8,350 bases of DNA. Origin: Deltaproteobacteria bacterium CG07_land_8_20_14_0_80_60_11 (GTDB lineage: Bacteria > Desulfobacterota > Desulfobaccia > Desulfobaccales > 0-14-0-80-60-11). Shown piece by piece: positions 6,539 through 8,350 of the stretch; the first letter of the stretch is position 1; every line of letters starts with the position of its first letter. The notes under the pieces are model-generated. The model did not search any database. It saw only the letters and a program-made list of their open reading frames with translations, and was not told the origin of the DNA. The position numbers and the translations under genes were made by a program. The stretch lies in contig PEWM01000001.1 of the NCBI GenBank assembly GCA_002779455.1, positions 1 through 8,350 of the forward strand. Direction: 5' to 3'.

Positions 6539-6745
6539 ATGGAATTTATGGATAAATGCCGCCATCACCCGGACCGGGACGCCTGTGTCGTCTGCCAGAA
6601 AATGGAGGTTGCCTACTGCCAGGAGTGCCTGGACGCTTGCCGGGCCTGCACCGACCCCTGCCTCTACTGCAAATTCCGCCAAAGCTGCGTCATCTGGGAG
6701 CTCTGCCGCAAGGAAGCCAGGAAACGGTGCAAGGAAAAAGCTTAA
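6539..6745 (+). CDS. Small cysteine-rich protein, probable metal binding
   Basis: I do not recognise this 68-residue protein as a named family. It has 12 cysteines (7, 16, 19, 27, 30, 34, 37, 41, 44, 50, 56, 64), including four CxxC pairs at 16-19, 27-30, 34-37 and 41-44; the last three start exactly seven residues apart. Residues 7-30 (C-x2-H-x5-C-x2-C-x7-C-x2-C) recall a B-box-like or zinc-ribbon ligand pattern. The C-terminal third is basic (KEARKRCKEKA). No signal peptide or membrane segment is seen, so it is probably cytoplasmic, binding zinc or possibly an iron-sulfur cluster. Start is ATG 6539, or ATG 6548 (Met4). No standard ribosome-binding site precedes the first ATG, and the promoter lies so close that a leaderless mRNA is likely. 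It is divergent from pcm and bracketed by identical palindromes. Codon-phase cysteine regularity makes it very likely real. Confidence 0.8.
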   Translation: MEFMDKCRHHPDRDACVVCQKMEVAYCQECLDACRACTDPCLYCKFRQSCVIWELCRKEARKRCKEKA

Positions 6746-6746
6746 C

Positions 6747-6763
6747 GGTGGGCAGTGCCCACC
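6747..6763. repeat. Second copy of the 17-base palindrome
   Basis: GGTGGGCAGTGCCCACC is identical to the copy at 6404-6420 and begins one base after the stop codon of the cysteine-rich gene. CCACATTTTCTT follows it, again a T-rich tail as in the first copy, so it may end that transcript. Read on the minus strand, this repeat and its flank give VGWALPT, a peptide I recognise from spurious ORFs over such repeats. Confidence 0.65.
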
Positions 6764-6877
6764 CCACATTTTCTTGGCGCCTTTGCATGAGAGAGTAGAT
6801 CGAAGAGCGTAGGGTTCGTCTTCTTCTCTGAGCACATAGAAGATAGCTAAAATAGAGAATCATCAGAGAATCTTTAC

Positions 6878-7978
6878 TCATGGACGGCTGGTCCGGACCG
6901 CTTCAATAATTCTCTTTACTTGGTCTTCGCTCAAACCATGGTGTACGGGAAGTGCCAGTATATTCTGAGCCAGATACTCGGTGTGAGGAAGCGTGCTCGT
7001 GCCATACAATTCCTCAAAGATAGGTTGCTGATGTAATCCTCGGGGATAATGTACGCCGGTGGCTATGCCCTTTGCCTTCAGGCTTCGGGCAAGTTCGTCC
7101 CGGTCGCATCCGAAAAGCTTGGGTTCTACTACTATACAGTATTGGTGCCAGGCATGATGGGAATTGGGGGTAATCTCTTGGGGCTGAATTCCCGGCAGGC
7201 CAGCCAACCCCTCATTAAGCCAGGCAGCATTCCTACGCCTGATAACCAGCATTTGGTCCAAGCGTTTGAGTTGCTCCCGGCCGATGGCGGCCTCCATGTC
7301 GGTCATCCGGTAGTTCAGCCCCAACATGGTGTGCAGATACTGGCCGGTCTGCCCATGCGTCCGCAAAAAGCGCATTTTATTATCATATTCCGGGTCGTTC
7401 GTGCAGGTCATGCCCCCTTCTCCGACAAACATGTTTTTTGAAGGGTAGAAGGAATAACACACGAAATTCCCAAAGCAGCCAACATCCTGACCCTTGTAGG
7501 TGGCTCCATGGGCCTGGGCTGCATCCCAGACAATAATCAAATTATGCTTGGCGGCAAAGGCCTTGATGGCGTCGGCATCACACGCATTTCCGAAAAGATG
7601 CACTGGGGCGATGGCCCGACTGCGGGCAGTGATTTTGCTTTCCGCATCCGCCAAATCAATGAGATAGGTCTGGGGGTTAACATCGCAAAACACCGGTTTG
7701 CCTCCAGTCACCGTCACCATGCTACCCGTGGCGATAAAGGTGAAGGCCGGCACCAAAACCTCATCGCCGGGTTTAAGAAAAACCATATAGCTCAGATGCA
7801 ATGCCGCAGTGCCATTGGCGCTGGTGACCGCGTGTTTAGCCCTTACCTTCTCAGCAAATTCCATTTCGAAGGCATGGCATTCCTTGCCCTGGCGCAACGC
7901 TCCGGATCGCAAGACGCGCACCGCGGCCTCGATCTCTGCCTCAGTTAAAATTATCTCCGCCATGTCAATGGGCTTCAT
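6878..7978 (-). CDS. DegT/DnrJ/EryC1-family PLP-dependent sugar aminotransferase
   Basis: The family transfers an amino group, usually from glutamate, to a nucleotide-linked keto-sugar, making amino sugars for lipopolysaccharide O-antigen, capsule or glycans. The 366-residue protein has the usual length. Phosphate-binding NGTAAL is at 55-60, the cofactor-contacting aspartate is D152 in WDAAQAHGA, and the Schiff-base lysine is K181 in SFYPSKNMFVGEGGM. NYRMTDMEAAIG and VHYPRGLHQQPIF are also typical of the family. ATG 7976-7978 has a strong AGGGAGAG ribosome-binding site (minus strand, 7985-7992). Base composition is clearly lower than in the mre genes: 28 of 60 G+C in 7441-7500 against 43 of 60 in 1381-1440, suggesting a different history. 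No other sugar gene is in view; partners may lie past the right edge. The exact sugar substrate cannot be read from the sequence. Confidence 0.93.
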   Translation of the reverse strand: MKPIDMAEIILTEAEIEAAVRVLRSGALRQGKECHAFEMEFAEKVRAKHAVTSANGTAALHLSYMVFLKPGDEVLVPAFTFIATGSMVTVTGGKPVFCDVNPQTYLIDLADAESKITARSRAIAPVHLFGNACDADAIKAFAAKHNLIIVWDAAQAHGATYKGQDVGCFGNFVCYSFYPSKNMFVGEGGMTCTNDPEYDNKMRFLRTHGQTGQYLHTMLGLNYRMTDMEAAIGREQLKRLDQMLVIRRRNAAWLNEGLAGLPGIQPQEITPNSHHAWHQYCIVVEPKLFGCDRDELARSLKAKGIATGVHYPRGLHQQPIFEELYGTSTLPHTEYLAQNILALPVHHGLSEDQVKRIIEAVRTSRP

Positions 7979-8036
7979 TTAATTCTCTCCCTGTCGTAAC
8001 TTTTCCAAGGTCTTCAACAATAGAACTGAATTGTGG

Positions 8037-8065
8037 ATGGTACCGCGCCGCGGCGGTTTTCTCAA
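8037..8065 (-). promoter_or_regulatory. Possible promoter of the aminotransferase gene
   Basis: On the minus strand TTGAGA (8060-8065) and TACCAT (8037-8042) are separated by 17 bases; they match the sigma-70 consensus at five and four of six positions. The spacer is a very GC-rich palindromic CCGCCGCGGCGCGG, unusual between promoter elements. A leader of about 50 bases would result. This is tentative. Confidence 0.3.
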
Positions 8066-8193
8066 TTTTACTGCACGCACGCTTATTCAGCATAAATTAA
8101 ATTTATATCATACCTTTGCGCCAGTCCCCTAATACCATGTTCCCTTTGAAATGAAACAAATCATCCAGATAACCTATTGATATCACTCGTAGC

Positions 8194-8222
8194 GTAGGGG
8201 CGGGTTTTAAACCCGCCCCTAC
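8194..8222. repeat. Perfect 29-base palindrome with the GTAGGGGCG core
   Basis: GTAGGGGCGGGTTT (8194-8207) and AAACCCGCCCCTAC (8209-8222) are exact reverse complements around one T. The core matches that of the element at 671-793. On its right lies CCCGGTATAAT, whose complement (ATTATACCGGG) recalls the ATACC ends of that element, so this is probably a shorter variant of the same family. No T run follows on either strand. Confidence 0.65.
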
Positions 8223-8254
8223 AAAACGAACCCGGTATAATCCGCTGATAAGGC

Positions 8255-8287
8255 CCGCGGTTTTTCTCCGAAGGCATCGGACCGCGG
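8255..8287. repeat. Nested hairpin with CCGCGG arms
   Basis: CCGCGGT (8255-8261) pairs with ACCGCGG (8281-8287). Inside, TCCGA (8267-8271) pairs with TCGGA (8277-8281) around a five-base loop AGGCA; the two stems share base 8281, so at most one base pair must open when both form. It lies between two members of the GTAGGGGCG repeat family. No function can be assigned. Confidence 0.4.
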
Positions 8288-8293
8288 TGGCTA

Positions 8294-8350
8294 ATACCAA
8301 GTTGCGCTCATAGAAGTAAGAAAAGCTTACGGTCTGTAGGGGCGCACCCG
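8294..8350 (+). repeat. Left part of another MITE-like element, cut by window edge
   Basis: ATACCAAGTTGCGCTCA (8294-8310) matches the left end of the element at 671 at 14 of 18 positions including the next base. TGTAGGGGCGCACCC (8335-8349) matches TGTAGGGGCGGACCC (702-716) at 14 of 15. The distance from end to core is 41 bases here and 31 there, and the stretch between is unlike. The other half would lie beyond 8350. Confidence 0.6.

Larger units (their letters stand above)
7979..8350. other. Intergenic region right of the aminotransferase gene
   Basis: No credible gene is present to the right edge. It holds the leader and possible promoter of the aminotransferase gene, an AT-rich 15-base palindrome (ATAAATTAAATTTAT, 8092-8106), a GC-rich palindrome (8194-8222), a nested hairpin (8255-8287) and the start of another repeat element (8294 onward). 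The 65-codon minus-strand frame at 8103-8300 is built from these repeats and is not taken as a gene. Confidence 0.65.

Noticed and set aside
6533..6835. Minus-strand frame opposite the cysteine-rich gene
   Set aside because: It includes the repeat-derived segment GGHCPPLS and is the complement of a plus-strand gene with promoter and patterned cysteines.
6854..6872. Direct repeat AGAGAATC twice, just after the aminotransferase stop
   Set aside because: Eight bases repeated once in an AT-rich stretch can occur by chance; no hairpin or iteron array is formed.
7049..7948. Plus-strand frames at 7049-7441 and 7508-7948
   Set aside because: They are antisense to the aminotransferase gene, which matches its family along the full length.
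8103..8300. Minus-strand frame of 65 codons at the right edge
   Set aside because: It runs through the 29-base palindrome and other repeats and contains VGAGLKPAPT, a peptide produced by reading through this repeat family; no ribosome-binding site or family match.

Overview
The window looks like a chromosomal, mostly housekeeping segment of a GC-rich Gram-negative bacterium. MreB with a Gram-negative-type N-terminal amphipathic helix, MreC, MreD and PBP2 point to a rod-shaped didermic cell. The several families of short palindromic intergenic repeats are of a kind I associate with uncultured Desulfobacterota (the former Deltaproteobacteria); this placement is an inference from gene style and repeats, not a proven assignment.

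Left part (1-1057): rnpA (cut by the window edge) and rpmH run leftwards from a promoter near 510-542. They are divergent from the mre operon. The 582-base gap between rpmH and mreB holds a 123-base MITE-like palindromic element (671-793) and a hairpin-forming mreB leader (960-1013).

Centre (1058-5493): the cell-elongation cluster mreB-mreC-mreD-mrdA on the plus strand. mreB/mreC are nearly contiguous and mreC/mreD overlap by four bases. mrdA follows after about 150 non-coding bases. MreB filaments, the MreC/MreD membrane proteins and the PBP2 transpeptidase form the elongasome that inserts peptidoglycan along the side wall. The usual next gene, rodA (mrdB), is not here.

Right part (5494-8350): mrdA converges on pcm (protein L-isoaspartate methyltransferase). 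pcm is divergent from a 68-residue protein with 12 cysteines that I cannot assign to a named family. That small gene has an extended -10 promoter so close to its first ATG that the mRNA may be leaderless, and it is bracketed by two identical 17-base palindromes. It converges on a DegT/DnrJ/EryC1-type PLP sugar aminotransferase of visibly lower GC content, whose upstream region carries further dispersed repeats, one running off the right edge.

I find no CRISPR array, phage, transposase, tRNA or rRNA, and no convincing new multi-gene system. The most unusual items are the cysteine-rich small protein with its promoter arrangement and the layered palindromic repeats.
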